A stretch of DNA of 64,000 nucleotides, taken from NCBI GenBank assembly GCA_013151645.1, contig JAADHU010000005.1, positions 62,001 through 126,000 of the forward strand. Reading direction: 5' to 3'. The number at the start of each line of letters is the position of its first letter. Within the stretch, counting starts at the first letter, position 1. Below, piece after piece: positions 17,603 to 26,476 of this stretch. The stretch is from Gammaproteobacteria bacterium. GTDB taxonomy: Bacteria > Pseudomonadota > Gammaproteobacteria > Steroidobacterales > Woeseiaceae. Below the pieces are notes generated by a model that was given only the letters and a program-made list of their open reading frames with translations, ran no database searches and was not told the origin of the DNA. The translations under genes and the position numbers were made by a program.

Positions 17603-18451
17603 TCAGGCCGCAGCCGCAAGAGACTGTTGCACCGATTGTAACTTTTCCTCGTAAGCACTAACGATTGCGGGCATCACTTCTTCAGTGACGGCGAGTTTCA
17701 CACAGGATGGAATCGCCTCCAGATCCACCGCTTCATCCCCGCTTGCGTCAAGTAACAGGCGTGCCACATAAATAACATCGACCATCGACGGCGCATCGTG
17801 GGTTAACTCAACAAGGTATTCCTCGGCATCCAGTGATTCGCAGACGTCAGCCGGGAATTTCCACGCCTCGACAATATTCTTGCCTATTTGCGGATGCCAC
17901 TCATCCAGCGCATTGTTTAGCGATTTTGTATCTCCGAGGAAAGAAGGAAAGTCCTTTGCCTTGGTCAGGATATACAACTTGCCGACTTCGTGAAAAAGAC
18001 CACACATGAAGGCCGTCTCTTCGTTGACCTCTTTATGTCGCTGGGCGAGTGCAAAAGCCATCGCTGACAACTTCATGCTGCGCGCCCATATCTTGCGCAG
18101 TTGCGGCGCAATCGCCTTGTGCTTTTCGCCCAGAAACAATTGCTTGATCGCCAGCGAAACTGCTGTATTGCGGACCAGCTCGAAACCAAGCCGAGCGATC
18201 GCTGCGTCCAGAGAGTCGATACGATCACCCGTCTGATTGTGGTAGGCCGAATTCGCGAATACAAACAACCGCGATACGAGAACCGGATCGACGCGCACCA
18301 GTTTGCTGACCTGCTCGAAATCACAGTGTTTCTTTTCGAGCTGACTGCGAATCCGGGTGACCACATCCGGGAGCGATGGCAGACGAATCTCGTTGGCCGC
18401 CAGCTCGCTGGCAAGCAAGCTGATAAAGCGAAATTTCTCCTGGTCCGGCAT
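17603..18451 (-). CDS. HDOD-domain signalling protein
   Basis: 282 residues, cytoplasmic. The HDOD pattern is clear from about residue 22 on: LPSLPDVVTRIRSQLEK, VSKLVRVDPVLVSRLFVFANSA, SLDAAIARLGFELVRNTAVSLAIKQLF, AFMCGLFHEVGKLYILTKAKD. The metal ligands of true HD phosphodiesterases are not all present (HDOD proteins generally lack activity and act as regulators). It is the last gene of the long fliL-to-fliA transcript and faces the PilZ gene head to head. HDOD genes near flagellar loci often affect motility or cyclic di-GMP signalling, but its partner is unknown. Confidence 0.82.
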   Translation of the reverse strand: MPDQEKFRFISLLASELAANEIRLPSLPDVVTRIRSQLEKKHCDFEQVSKLVRVDPVLVSRLFVFANSAYHNQTGDRIDSLDAAIARLGFELVRNTAVSLAIKQLFLGEKHKAIAPQLRKIWARSMKLSAMAFALAQRHKEVNEETAFMCGLFHEVGKLYILTKAKDFPSFLGDTKSLNNALDEWHPQIGKNIVEAWKFPADVCESLDAEEYLVELTHDAPSMVDVIYVARLLLDASGDEAVDLEAIPSCVKLAVTEEVMPAIVSAYEEKLQSVQQSLAAAA

Positions 18452-18462
18452 TTCAATATCTC

Positions 18463-18885
18463 CTACGTCGACGAGGCTGCAATCGAGAGTGGACGTTGAC
18501 CATGCAGTGTATGCATAAGCCTGGCCTCACCGATATTGAGGCCACAATTTTGCGTCAGGTCTTCGACACTGGCGCCGCGCCTGGCCATGCGGGCCGCATG
18601 TTCAAGCGGCATCTGGCTGGGCGGCACTGCAGCGCTCGATTGTTGCCATTGACAGAGCTTGCTGACAGTCTCTTGCAGCACAGAAATCTGGTGCGCCAGC
18701 AACTTGCTCTGATCGATCCGCGCTGGCTCCTCTGTCTTCATCGCCGCGCCCGTCGGGCTCTCCCAAAAGGTCCTGGACTCCCGCACGATACGTTGAAAAC
18801 GCAACACGGCCAAAGCCGCGGCTGCAAGCAATGCAGCGTTCGCGAAGAGCAACCCGTACAGTGAATAGCTGGTTTCAATCATCAT
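18463..18885 (-). CDS. DUF2802 membrane-anchored protein
   Basis: 140 residues: an N-terminal transmembrane helix (about 6-28), a linker with a helical segment (KLLAHQISVLQETVSKLCQW), and a C-terminal DUF2802 segment MPLEHAARMARRGASVEDLTQNCGLNIGEARLMHTLHG that looks like a helix-turn-helix fold. DUF2802 proteins are habitual members of polar flagellar/chemotaxis clusters, usually after cheW; their role is unknown. The start overlaps the stop of the preceding 67-residue gene (ATGA). Here it follows fliA almost directly because no che genes are present. Confidence 0.72.
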   Translation of the reverse strand: MMIETSYSLYGLLFANAALLAAAALAVLRFQRIVRESRTFWESPTGAAMKTEEPARIDQSKLLAHQISVLQETVSKLCQWQQSSAAVPPSQMPLEHAARMARRGASVEDLTQNCGLNIGEARLMHTLHGQRPLSIAASST

Positions 18886-19085
18886 ACATACTCATCTATT
18901 TGTGATTTTTGATCGTCGTCATCGTCCTTGGCCCCGGTATCCGGTGGCGATCGATCCTGATTTCGTTTTCCCGACTTACGATCCCTATTGGACGGTTGAA
19001 CCGGTTTAACCGGGTACGTCGGCGTCACATTATTAACACCGGAAATAGGCTCAGACACAACGCTTTCTCCTTCATCAACTGCCAA
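18882..19085 (-). CDS. Small conserved-looking flagellar-cluster protein
   Basis: 67 residues, no signal or membrane segment. It has a motif VNNVTPTYPVKPVQPS followed by a basic segment and a very acidic tail (DDDDD). Short proteins with a PTYPVKP-like motif occur next to fliA or che genes in other polar flagellates, but no function is known to me. It overlaps the end of fliA by 11 bases and the start of the DUF2802 gene by 4 bases, which makes it likely to be translated. Confidence 0.6.
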   Translation of the reverse strand: MAVDEGESVVSEPISGVNNVTPTYPVKPVQPSNRDRKSGKRNQDRSPPDTGAKDDDDDQKSQIDEYV

Positions 19086-19791
19086 AGGCGGCCCGCACGC
19101 GTATTAGCGCCTGGCCGTGAATCTGGCAAACCCGCGACTCGCTTACGCCGAGAATTTCGCCAATCTCTTTCAGATTAAGTTCACGCTCGTAGTAGAGGGA
19201 CATCACCATTTGCTCACGCTCGGGCAACTTGCGAATAGCGTCTGCCACTTCGGTTCGCAGCTCGTCCTGATCGAACGCCTGGTCCGGCGTATCCAGATCC
19301 GATGTCGGCAATTCGCGCCCATATCCGGGGTCGTCGAGTGTTTCGTCAAGACTGAACAAGCGACACCCGGCCGTATCTCGCAGGATGTCGTGGTACTCCT
19401 GCAGTGACAGCCCCAAACGGGCGGCCACTTCATGACCTTCTGCGACGCGACCGGTTTCAACCTCGATCGTCCGTACCATCTCCGCGACCTGCCGATGTTT
19501 CTGGTGAACGGAGCGCGGCGTCCAGTCGTGCTTGCGCACTTCATCGAGCATCGCGCCGCGAATCCTGATTCCAGCGTAAGTCTCGAAACTCGCGCCCCTC
19601 GATGAATCGAAATTGTTTGCCGCTTCCAGGAGTCCGATCATGCCGGTTTGCATCAGGTCGTTAAGTTCGATATTCGCCGGCAATCGTGCAATGAGATGGT
19701 AGGCGATACGCTTTACCAAACCGATGTTTCGGGTCACCAGCTCATCGTTGGATTCATAGTTAACCGGCGCAACACTGGTATAGGCGATCAT
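19075..19791 (-). CDS. fliA: Flagellar sigma factor sigma28
   Basis: 238 residues with the FliA layout: region 2 (LVKRIAYHLIARLPANIELNDLMQTGMIGLLEAANNFD, GASFETYAGIRIRGAMLDEVRKHDWTPRSVHQ), region 3 (GRVAEGHEVAARLGLSLQEYHDIL) and region 4 helix-turn-helix (MSLYYERELNLKEIGEILGVSESRVCQIHGQA). It directs late flagellar genes; four matching promoters are visible in this window (fliC, flgM, pomA, GGDEF gene). It is held inactive by FlgM, encoded at 56.4 kb. Its ATG overlaps the fleN stop (ATGA). Confidence 0.95.
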   Translation of the reverse strand: MIAYTSVAPVNYESNDELVTRNIGLVKRIAYHLIARLPANIELNDLMQTGMIGLLEAANNFDSSRGASFETYAGIRIRGAMLDEVRKHDWTPRSVHQKHRQVAEMVRTIEVETGRVAEGHEVAARLGLSLQEYHDILRDTAGCRLFSLDETLDDPGYGRELPTSDLDTPDQAFDQDELRTEVADAIRKLPEREQMVMSLYYERELNLKEIGEILGVSESRVCQIHGQALIRVRAAFGS

Positions 19792-20663
19792 GTCAACTCC
19801 CCCACTTGCATCGTATCGGCATACAGGAGACGCTCAAGAAAGAATTGTATATTGCCGCTCGTAGTGCCTGATGATCGATCTGTTTGAATGGCCCGAGCGA
19901 TTTTTTGAAACGCCTTACCCGATGAACTGTTCGGGTAGATATCAACGACCGATCGTTGCTCCTGAACGGCCTTTCTCAACCAGCTGTCGTGTGGCACGTT
20001 GCCAATATGACGAAGGACGACATCAAGGAACTGATCAGTTACTTTCCTGAGTTTTCTAAACAACATCCGGCCTTGCCAATCGTCGCATGTTTGATTGGTA
20101 ACGATTTCGAAACGGTCTATGCCGTAGTCTCGACTGAACACCTTGATAAGTGCATATGCATCCGTAATCGATGCAGGCTCATCACAGACGACGATGATAG
20201 CCTGTTGCGCCGCACTGACGAATCTCGCCACGCTTTCGGAGATTCCCGCAGCAGTGTCAATCAGCAGCACGTCCGGTTGATCCGCAATGTTCGCGAACGC
20301 CTGAATAATCGCGGCCTGCGAAACGACAGGAACGTCGATGAGTGATTTGTTGCCGGACGAAGCGGGAACGATGCGAATGTTTTTGGGGCCCCTAAGTATC
20401 GTACTTTCGAGGTCGACCTCGCCACTCAAAACGTGAGACAGGTTAAAGCGCGGTTGCAGGCCGAGTAGAACATCGACATTCGCTAACCCGAGGTCCGCGT
20501 CCAGCAGCATGACATTTGTATCGAGCGCGCCCAGCGAAACTGCGATGTTTGCCGCAACGTTGGTTTTGCCAACGCCGCCCTTGCCGCTGGTGACCGCGAT
20601 CACTTTAACCGGGGATCGATTAATTACTTTGCGTAGCCCGACGGATTGAGATGCATTAGCCAT
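19788..20663 (-). CDS. fleN: Flagellar number regulator FleN (FlhG), MinD-like ATPase
   Basis: 291 residues from the ATG at 20663, which overlaps the flhF end by 8 bases. A longer frame exists but starts deep inside flhF. The N-terminal helix ASQSVGLRK corresponds to the segment that stimulates FlhF GTPase. The deviant Walker A VTSGKGGVGKTNVAANIA and DADLGLANVDVLLG motifs are those of MinD/ParA ATPases, and a C-terminal amphipathic membrane-targeting region is plausible. FleN limits flagellar number, in Pseudomonas by restraining FleQ. Confidence 0.93.
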   Translation of the reverse strand: MANASQSVGLRKVINRSPVKVIAVTSGKGGVGKTNVAANIAVSLGALDTNVMLLDADLGLANVDVLLGLQPRFNLSHVLSGEVDLESTILRGPKNIRIVPASSGNKSLIDVPVVSQAAIIQAFANIADQPDVLLIDTAAGISESVARFVSAAQQAIIVVCDEPASITDAYALIKVFSRDYGIDRFEIVTNQTCDDWQGRMLFRKLRKVTDQFLDVVLRHIGNVPHDSWLRKAVQEQRSVVDIYPNSSSGKAFQKIARAIQTDRSSGTTSGNIQFFLERLLYADTMQVGELT

Positions 20664-22047
20664 GAGCGATACTCGCGATAGCGTAATTTTCCGCCATCGT
20701 GCGTTCATCAACGCGCGGCTCACTGGCTTCCATACACTCTACTGCCTGATTGATAAGCCACAGCCTCTTGCGCGCTGCGGTGTGTAAATCATCGGGAATT
20801 CGCTGTCCATCAGAAAACCACAAAGCTGGCAAATCGTTTCGTATTAAGGCGCTGATTACGCAGCCAAGCTGGCCCGCCTCGTCAATTTTCGAGACGACGG
20901 CACCTGCCAGCGGCACCTTGCTAAACTGTCGAATCGTTTCGTCCAATCCGGCTTCCTGGCTCGCGGCCGAGAGCGTCAGGTAGAAATGTACTCTGTTCAT
21001 ATTACTGCCATAGGCGGCCAGCCGATTCGCCAGATCCATATCCCGCTGACTCATGCCCTCGGTATCAATCAGAATTAATTTCTTCGATTGCAATCGATCG
21101 AGAAGATCATTGAGTTCGACTGTCGTACTGGCTGCGTGCACCTTGACACCTATGATGTGGCCGAATGCCGTAAGATGCTCTTTCGCACCGATTCGATAGG
21201 CGTCTGCACATATCAAAGCGATGTCTTCGCTGCCGTGCGCCATCGCGTAGCGGGTTGCAATTTTGGCAATAGTCGTTGTCTTGCCAACGCCCGTCGGCCC
21301 GATCAAGGCGACGATTCCACCCTGGGTAAGCAAGTTGTCTTCCTTAACCGGTACCAGCTGAGCGAGCTCCGCAAGCGGTGAGCGCCAGATCTGTTTTATA
21401 TCCCGAAGAGGCTCCAGTCGATTGACGATGATATTGGCGATATCGGGCGCGACACCGATGCGTGCCAGGTTGCGTAGTACCTGAGCACGTTCGGGTGCGT
21501 GTTTGGCACCGTCTTTCCAGACAAGCCCGGACAATTGCGACTCCAACAATTCCCGAACCGATGCTATTTCTGATTGTACGGTGGTTAACGAGGCCTGAGT
21601 CTCATCCGCCAGAACGACCGGGTTTTCAGGTCCGCGCGCAGTAGCGGGTTCAACACTTTCATGCTCGCTCGCAATAGCGGGTCCAACACTTTTGTGCTTG
21701 CGCACAGTAATGGGTTCAACACTTTCATGCTTGCGCACAGTAGTGGGTTCAACTTCTCTCAGGTCGGATGCGATGACGTCAACATCCGTTTCATTGCGGA
21801 AGTTGATCTCGTCTGGTGCGTTGGTGACCGTATCGGCGGGTTCGGCAATACGACTGAACGCCGCCGCGGTCGGTTGCGATCCGATCGCGTGCCGGATAAG
21901 GGCCTCATCGTAGTCGACGGCTGCGACGACCTCGATCCCCTCATCGACACGTCGATTGGATAAAATGACCGCATCAGGCCCCTGCTCCTCTCGAACACGA
22001 CGCAAGACCTTGCGCATGTCTGTATCCAAATACCTTTTAATTTTCAC
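20656..22047 (-). CDS. flhF: Flagellar placement GTPase FlhF (SRP-type)
   Basis: 463 residues from GTG at 22047 (VKIKRYLDTDMRKVLRRVREEQGPDAVILSNRRV), chosen because GGAGG stands 8 bases upstream; a longer ATG frame from 22098 lacks that support. The N-domain is followed by a variable linker containing an 11-residue tandem repeat, then the GTPase domain with ALIGPTGVGKTTTIAKIA (G1), CADAYRIGAKEHL, DTEGMSQRD (G3) and a G4-type region SKIDEAGQ. FlhF marks the cell pole for flagellum assembly and recruits FliF. Unusual: G3 reads DTEG where DTAG is typical. Confidence 0.93.
   Translation of the reverse strand: MKIKRYLDTDMRKVLRRVREEQGPDAVILSNRRVDEGIEVVAAVDYDEALIRHAIGSQPTAAAFSRIAEPADTVTNAPDEINFRNETDVDVIASDLREVEPTTVRKHESVEPITVRKHKSVGPAIASEHESVEPATARGPENPVVLADETQASLTTVQSEIASVRELLESQLSGLVWKDGAKHAPERAQVLRNLARIGVAPDIANIIVNRLEPLRDIKQIWRSPLAELAQLVPVKEDNLLTQGGIVALIGPTGVGKTTTIAKIATRYAMAHGSEDIALICADAYRIGAKEHLTAFGHIIGVKVHAASTTVELNDLLDRLQSKKLILIDTEGMSQRDMDLANRLAAYGSNMNRVHFYLTLSAASQEAGLDETIRQFSKVPLAGAVVSKIDEAGQLGCVISALIRNDLPALWFSDGQRIPDDLHTAARKRLWLINQAVECMEASEPRVDERTMAENYAIASIAHG
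21646..21753 (-). repeat. 33-bp tandem repeat inside flhF
   Basis: Three imperfect 33-base units (21646-21678, 21679-21711, 21712-21744) plus the first 9 bases of a fourth. In protein they give 11-residue units such as VEPTTVRKHES, VEPITVRKHKS and VGPAIASEHES. The length keeps the frame, so unit number can change without breaking FlhF. It lies in the linker between N- and G-domains. Confidence 0.85.
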
Positions 22048-22136
22048 GGTCCATCCTCCACCATCGGATCTTTTGCTGTCGCTCGTTACTTTTTCCAACC
22101 ACTTGCTGCATCGTCCTTAAATCCTTGTTCATTCGG

Positions 22137-24194
22137 CTAGCTCACCGCTGCAACCATCTGAATGCGTTTCTCATCCGGTATCTCGTTGTAGGCCAACACC
22201 GATAAATTGCGAATGCCACGCATCATGCGTGCCAGCCAGGGGCGCAAATTAGGCGCCACGAGGAGCACGGCCGGTTCGCCGGCAATCTCCTGTTTCTGTG
22301 CTTTCTCGCTGAGCGTCTCATGCAGTCTCTCTACCAACCCCGGTTCCAGGCCCTGACAGGCGCCATCCTGAGTAGATTCATTCAAGATTCGTTCCAACTC
22401 TGGCTCTAACGTCAAAACAGGCAGGTCAGGCCGCATTCCTGCTACGTTTTGCACGATCGTCCGACCCAGCGCGACGCGTACACTGGCCGATAAAACGGCG
22501 GGATCCTGACTCTTCGTGCCGTGCTCCGCCAAAGTTTCGGCGATTTTCCGAATATTGCGGATCGGCACCCCTTCTTCGAGCAGATTTTGCAATACGCGTG
22601 CAATAACACTGGTTGGCAGAACTTTGGGCGTAAGGTCCTCGACCAGCTTGGGTGCTGTCGTGGCGAGGCGTTCCAGTAACTGCTGCGTCTCCTCGTGACC
22701 GAAGAGCTCATGGGCATTGGTTTGCAGCAGCTGACTCAGGTGCGTCGCAACCACCGTTGCCGGGTCGACCACGGTAAAGCCCAGCATCTGGGCTTCTTCC
22801 CGCTGCGACTCTTCGATCCAGTAGGCCTCCAGGCCGAATGCCGGATCCGTCGTTTCAATACCCTTGATTGTGCCGAATACTTGTCCGGGATTGATCGCAA
22901 GTTCTTTGTCAATATGCGTTTCGCCTTCGCCGATCGGTACTCCCGCCAGGGAAATCCTGTACGCGTTTGGTGCCAGATCCAGGTTGTCGCGAATGTGTAC
23001 CGCCGGAATCAGGAAGCCAAGTTCTTCCGTCAGTTTCTTACGCACGCCCTTGATACGCGCGACCATGGCACCGTCACGTTGTTTGTCGACGAGCGGAATC
23101 AACCGGTAACCGACTTCGAGCCCGATCATGTCCAGCGGATCCACGTCGTGCCAACCGATATCGGCGGCGGCCGCGGCGGGCGCCGGAGCTGCTGCGTCTT
23201 CCGCGTCGTCCTCAGGCGGCTTCCTGGACATCCGATGTGCCGCAAATCCGGTGACCGCTGCAAACGAAAGAAAAGCAACATTGGGCATGCCCGGGATAAC
23301 ACCCATGATCGTCAGGACAGCCGCTGTCACATAGAGTGTGCGATGGTCACTGAACAACTGCAGATATACCTGCTTGCCCATATCCTGAGCGCGCGATACC
23401 CGCGTAACGACGATCGCAACGGCGCTTGATAACAAAAGCGACGGAACCTGTGCGACCAGACCGTCTCCGATCGTCAGCAACGTGTAGTTGCGTACTGCCA
23501 CGGCGAACGTCAGGTCGTGTTGGGAGGTGCCAATAATCAAGCCACCAATGATATTGATGAACAAAATGAGAATACCGGCGATTGCATCACCACGCACAAA
23601 CTTGCTGGCACCGTCCATCGAACCGTAAAAGTCCGCCTCTTCACCGATTTCCCGACGTCTCTTGCGCGCCTCATCCTGATCGATAACGCCGGCATTCAGA
23701 TCCGCGTCGATGGCCATTTGCTTGCCCGGCATAGCGTCCAGGGTAAATCTCGCTGTCACTTCGGACACTCGACCTGCACCTTTCGTCACGACGACGAAAT
23801 TGATAATGACGAGGATCGAGAATATGACCAGACCGACGGCGTAGTTGCCACCGACGACGAAATCGCCAAACGCTTCAATAACCTTACCGGCGGCGCCCGT
23901 ACCGGTATGCCCGTACATCAACACAACGCGTGTCGACGCAATATTCAGCGCGAGCCGCAATAACGTAACCACCAGAAGAATTGTTGGAAATACACCGAAA
24001 TCCAACGGCCTGCCCACGTACACGGCGGTCAGCAGAATCGCAATCGACAAGGCAATGTTGAACGTGAATAACGTGTCAAGTGCCAACGGTGGCAACGGCA
24101 CCATCATCATGGCGAGCATGATCAGCAACAATATCGGCACACCCAAACCACGGCTAATCTCCGTCATGAATCCATTTTTTGCTATCGCCGCCAT
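22137..24194 (-). CDS. flhA: Flagellar export gate protein FlhA
   Basis: 685 residues. The N-terminal half has about eight transmembrane helices with the FHIPEP-family stretch TRFTLDAMPGKQMAIDADLNAG and, later, the signature RNYTLLTIGDGLVAQVPSLL. The C-terminal half (about 340-685) is the cytoplasmic ring domain that docks chaperone-substrate complexes. It forms the nonameric gate of the flagellar type III export apparatus. Located between flhB (32 bases upstream) and flhF in the fliL operon. Full family length. Confidence 0.96.
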   Translation of the reverse strand: MAAIAKNGFMTEISRGLGVPILLLIMLAMMMVPLPPLALDTLFTFNIALSIAILLTAVYVGRPLDFGVFPTILLVVTLLRLALNIASTRVVLMYGHTGTGAAGKVIEAFGDFVVGGNYAVGLVIFSILVIINFVVVTKGAGRVSEVTARFTLDAMPGKQMAIDADLNAGVIDQDEARKRRREIGEEADFYGSMDGASKFVRGDAIAGILILFINIIGGLIIGTSQHDLTFAVAVRNYTLLTIGDGLVAQVPSLLLSSAVAIVVTRVSRAQDMGKQVYLQLFSDHRTLYVTAAVLTIMGVIPGMPNVAFLSFAAVTGFAAHRMSRKPPEDDAEDAAAPAPAAAAADIGWHDVDPLDMIGLEVGYRLIPLVDKQRDGAMVARIKGVRKKLTEELGFLIPAVHIRDNLDLAPNAYRISLAGVPIGEGETHIDKELAINPGQVFGTIKGIETTDPAFGLEAYWIEESQREEAQMLGFTVVDPATVVATHLSQLLQTNAHELFGHEETQQLLERLATTAPKLVEDLTPKVLPTSVIARVLQNLLEEGVPIRNIRKIAETLAEHGTKSQDPAVLSASVRVALGRTIVQNVAGMRPDLPVLTLEPELERILNESTQDGACQGLEPGLVERLHETLSEKAQKQEIAGEPAVLLVAPNLRPWLARMMRGIRNLSVLAYNEIPDEKRIQMVAAVS

Positions 24195-24226
24195 ACGTCT
24201 ATTTCCTGGTTATTCGGTGCATACTG

Positions 24227-25348
24227 CTAAAACTGACTTTCGTCGATTTTGGGTGTCGGCAACTCGGGCCAGCGCGCACCATTTTTCAATGCCGCGTTGA
24301 GCTGCATCAGATAGGCGAGCACTTGAGCCACCGCTGCATAAAGTCCCGGTGATATTTCCTGCCCGATCTTGCTACTGCGAAAAAGTGCGCGCGCCAGTGG
24401 GGGCGCGGAAAACAGGGGCACGTCGTGCTCCGCAGCAATTTCGCGAATTCGTTTCGCAATGAGGTCCTTGCCCTTGGCGATCACCGTCGGAGCACCCATC
24501 GCGTTCTCGTCGTATTTGAGTGCGACAGCGAAATGCGTCGGGTTCGTAATGACGACATCTGCGTTGGGCATGTCTTCCATCATGCGTCGCGTCGCAATCT
24601 GTTGTTGTAAGGCGCGAATCTTCGACTTAACTTCCGGTCGACCTTCGGTTTCCTTGAATTCATCACGAACCTGTTGCCGGGTCATTCTCAATTTCTTCTG
24701 AAAATTCCATAACTGAAATGGAACGTCTGCAAGCGCAATAAGCACCAACCCTGAACTGACAACAAGAAGTGACATGCTGGCAATTTTCATCACATGCGGA
24801 ACTGCGATATCGACATCTTCCCGGCCCAGGGAGAGGAGTTCCTCTACTGACCACCAGAGCCAGGCGAGACCAATAATGGCGACCAGGAAAAATTTGGCCA
24901 TCGCTTTGACGAGCTCATTGAGGCTATTGGCGCTAAAAACCCGTTTCAGCCCTTTGACGGGATTGAGGCGTTCTCCCTTTGGTGCGACAGCGGTCATGCT
25001 GAACGACCAGCCACCAATCGCCATGGCTCCCAGGAAGACGGCCGCCAGCAAAATAATCGCAAACGGCACCAGTCCTGCGAAAGCGTTATTCGTAAACGCC
25101 GCGAACGACTCACCCATATAGCGAGGGTTGAATATGTCAGCGCGTTCGATCCGAAATGCGCTGCTAAGCGTACCCCGGACTTTTTGCAAAATTGGATCGA
25201 CATTGAACAACAGCGTCATGGCACCCGTCAGCATGACGCCGGTCATGGTCAGTTCGCGCGACCGGGGAACATCGCCCTTCTTGCGAGCGTCTTCCCGGCG
25301 CTTGGGTGTCGCTTGTTCTGTGCGATCCTGTTGTTGCTCGTCAGCCAT
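24227..25348 (-). CDS. flhB: Flagellar export switch protein FlhB
   Basis: 373 residues: a charged N-terminus (EQATPKRREDARKKG), four transmembrane helices (about 36-55, 88-115, 147-168, 190-212), and a cytoplasmic domain with the autocleavage motif NPTH at 269-272. Cleavage between Asn and Pro lets FlhB, together with FliK, switch export from rod/hook to filament substrates. The C-terminus is short after KIGQEISPGLYAAVAQVLAYL. Gap of 27 bases after fliR. Confidence 0.96.
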   Translation of the reverse strand: MADEQQQDRTEQATPKRREDARKKGDVPRSRELTMTGVMLTGAMTLLFNVDPILQKVRGTLSSAFRIERADIFNPRYMGESFAAFTNNAFAGLVPFAIILLAAVFLGAMAIGGWSFSMTAVAPKGERLNPVKGLKRVFSANSLNELVKAMAKFFLVAIIGLAWLWWSVEELLSLGREDVDIAVPHVMKIASMSLLVVSSGLVLIALADVPFQLWNFQKKLRMTRQQVRDEFKETEGRPEVKSKIRALQQQIATRRMMEDMPNADVVITNPTHFAVALKYDENAMGAPTVIAKGKDLIAKRIREIAAEHDVPLFSAPPLARALFRSSKIGQEISPGLYAAVAQVLAYLMQLNAALKNGARWPELPTPKIDESQF

Positions 25349-25375
25349 GCTCAGTTATTCACTGCGTCGTCACAG

Positions 25376-26155
25376 TCATCGGCCAAGCAAGACTGGCAAT
25401 TTCGCCAAAGCCGCGCCCAATGAAAGTGCTACGTTTTCCTGCAGACCGGCCATATTCAGAAAAATGACCACGAAGCCCAACAACATGGAAACCGGAAAGC
25501 CAACCGCGAAAAGATTCAGGGTCGGGGCTGCCCGGCTCATCACCCCGAACGACAGGTTCACGACGATAAGGGCTGCGATCGCCGGCAACGCAATTTTCAA
25601 CGCCACCTCGAATACCTGCGATGACCATTCGATCATCGCAACGATCGCCGGACCGCTCAGTCCACCGCTCGCGATGGGCAACAGGTAGAAGCTCTCCGCG
25701 ACCAGCTTGATCAACGCCAGATGCCCGTTCATGGAAAGAAACGTGAGCATCGCCAACATCAAGAAAAGCTGTCCCAGGACAGGAACATTCACGCCACGCG
25801 TCCGGTCCAGGAATACGGCGAAACCCAGACCCATGCTCATCGCGATGACCTGACCACCCAGGGTTACTGCGTCGAATACCAGTTGCACGGCGAATCCCAT
25901 CGCGATGCCGATCGCGATTTCCTGGAATATCGTGATCACCCCCGACAAACTGAGAATCTCCGGCGCTGCGTAGTTCGGTAGTACTGGCATGATGACGGTG
26001 GTCAACGCCATCCCGAGCAACAACCTTACTGTCGTCGGCACAAACGAGCTGCCGATCACCGGCATTACCATGACGAAGGCGCCGATTCTCACGAACGGCC
26101 ATAAATACTGGATCAGGTGATCCACTAAAGCCGCTATATCGATCGTTACGTTCAC
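25376..26155 (-). CDS. fliR: Flagellar export apparatus protein FliR
   Basis: 259 residues with six hydrophobic helices; the order and pattern (LVDHLIQYLWPFVRIGAFVMVMPVIGSSFVPTTVRLLLG at the N-terminus, NLSFGVMSRAAPTLNLFAVGFPVSMLLGF in the C-terminal third) are typical of FliR, which assembles with FliP and FliQ into the export gate. The overlapping 290-residue frame in another phase (25359-26231) is a shadow with no family features. Part of the fliL operon. Confidence 0.95.
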   Translation of the reverse strand: MNVTIDIAALVDHLIQYLWPFVRIGAFVMVMPVIGSSFVPTTVRLLLGMALTTVIMPVLPNYAAPEILSLSGVITIFQEIAIGIAMGFAVQLVFDAVTLGGQVIAMSMGLGFAVFLDRTRGVNVPVLGQLFLMLAMLTFLSMNGHLALIKLVAESFYLLPIASGGLSGPAIVAMIEWSSQVFEVALKIALPAIAALIVVNLSFGVMSRAAPTLNLFAVGFPVSMLLGFVVIFLNMAGLQENVALSLGAALAKLPVLLGR

Positions 26156-26193
26156 TTAGTTGTCTCGCTTGCATATCTGTACCTGCATTTGTA

Positions 26194-26463
26194 TTAGGAA
26201 ATGAGAGACGGGATTTGTCCGAATAACTCAACCGTGTAGTTGGAAATCACGCTGAGCATCCAGGGTCCGGCGAACACCAGAGCGACGACCAGGACCAGTA
26301 GCTTCGGAATAAAACTCATCGTTAATTCGTTGATCTGCGTCGCCGCCTGAAACATGCCGACCAACAGGCCGACCGCCAACGCCGACAGCAGCATGGGGGC
26401 CGCAATAACCATCGTCACCCAAAGCGCCTGTTGTCCAATAGTGGTAACTGTTTCCGGTGTCAT
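26194..26463 (-). CDS. fliQ: Flagellar export apparatus protein FliQ
   Basis: 89 residues, two transmembrane helices, with MTPETVTTIGQQALWVTMVIAAPML and QAATQINELTMSFIPKL, both conserved in FliQ. The open frame extends further upstream, but the ATG at 26463 is preceded by AAAAGGA at proper distance and matches family length (about 89). Lies between fliP (13-base gap) and fliR (38-base gap). Confidence 0.95.
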   Translation of the reverse strand: MTPETVTTIGQQALWVTMVIAAPMLLSALAVGLLVGMFQAATQINELTMSFIPKLLVLVVALVFAGPWMLSVISNYTVELFGQIPSLIS

Positions 26464-26476
26464 ATCGAAATCCTTT

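Noticed and set aside
22695-23429. Plus-strand open frame of 244 codons opposite flhA
   Set aside because: Shadow of the well-supported FlhA coding frame, Arg/His-rich, no motif.
25359-26231. 290-codon minus-strand frame overlapping fliR
   Set aside because: Out of phase with the six-helix FliR frame; composition is Arg/Gly/His-rich and hydrophilic.
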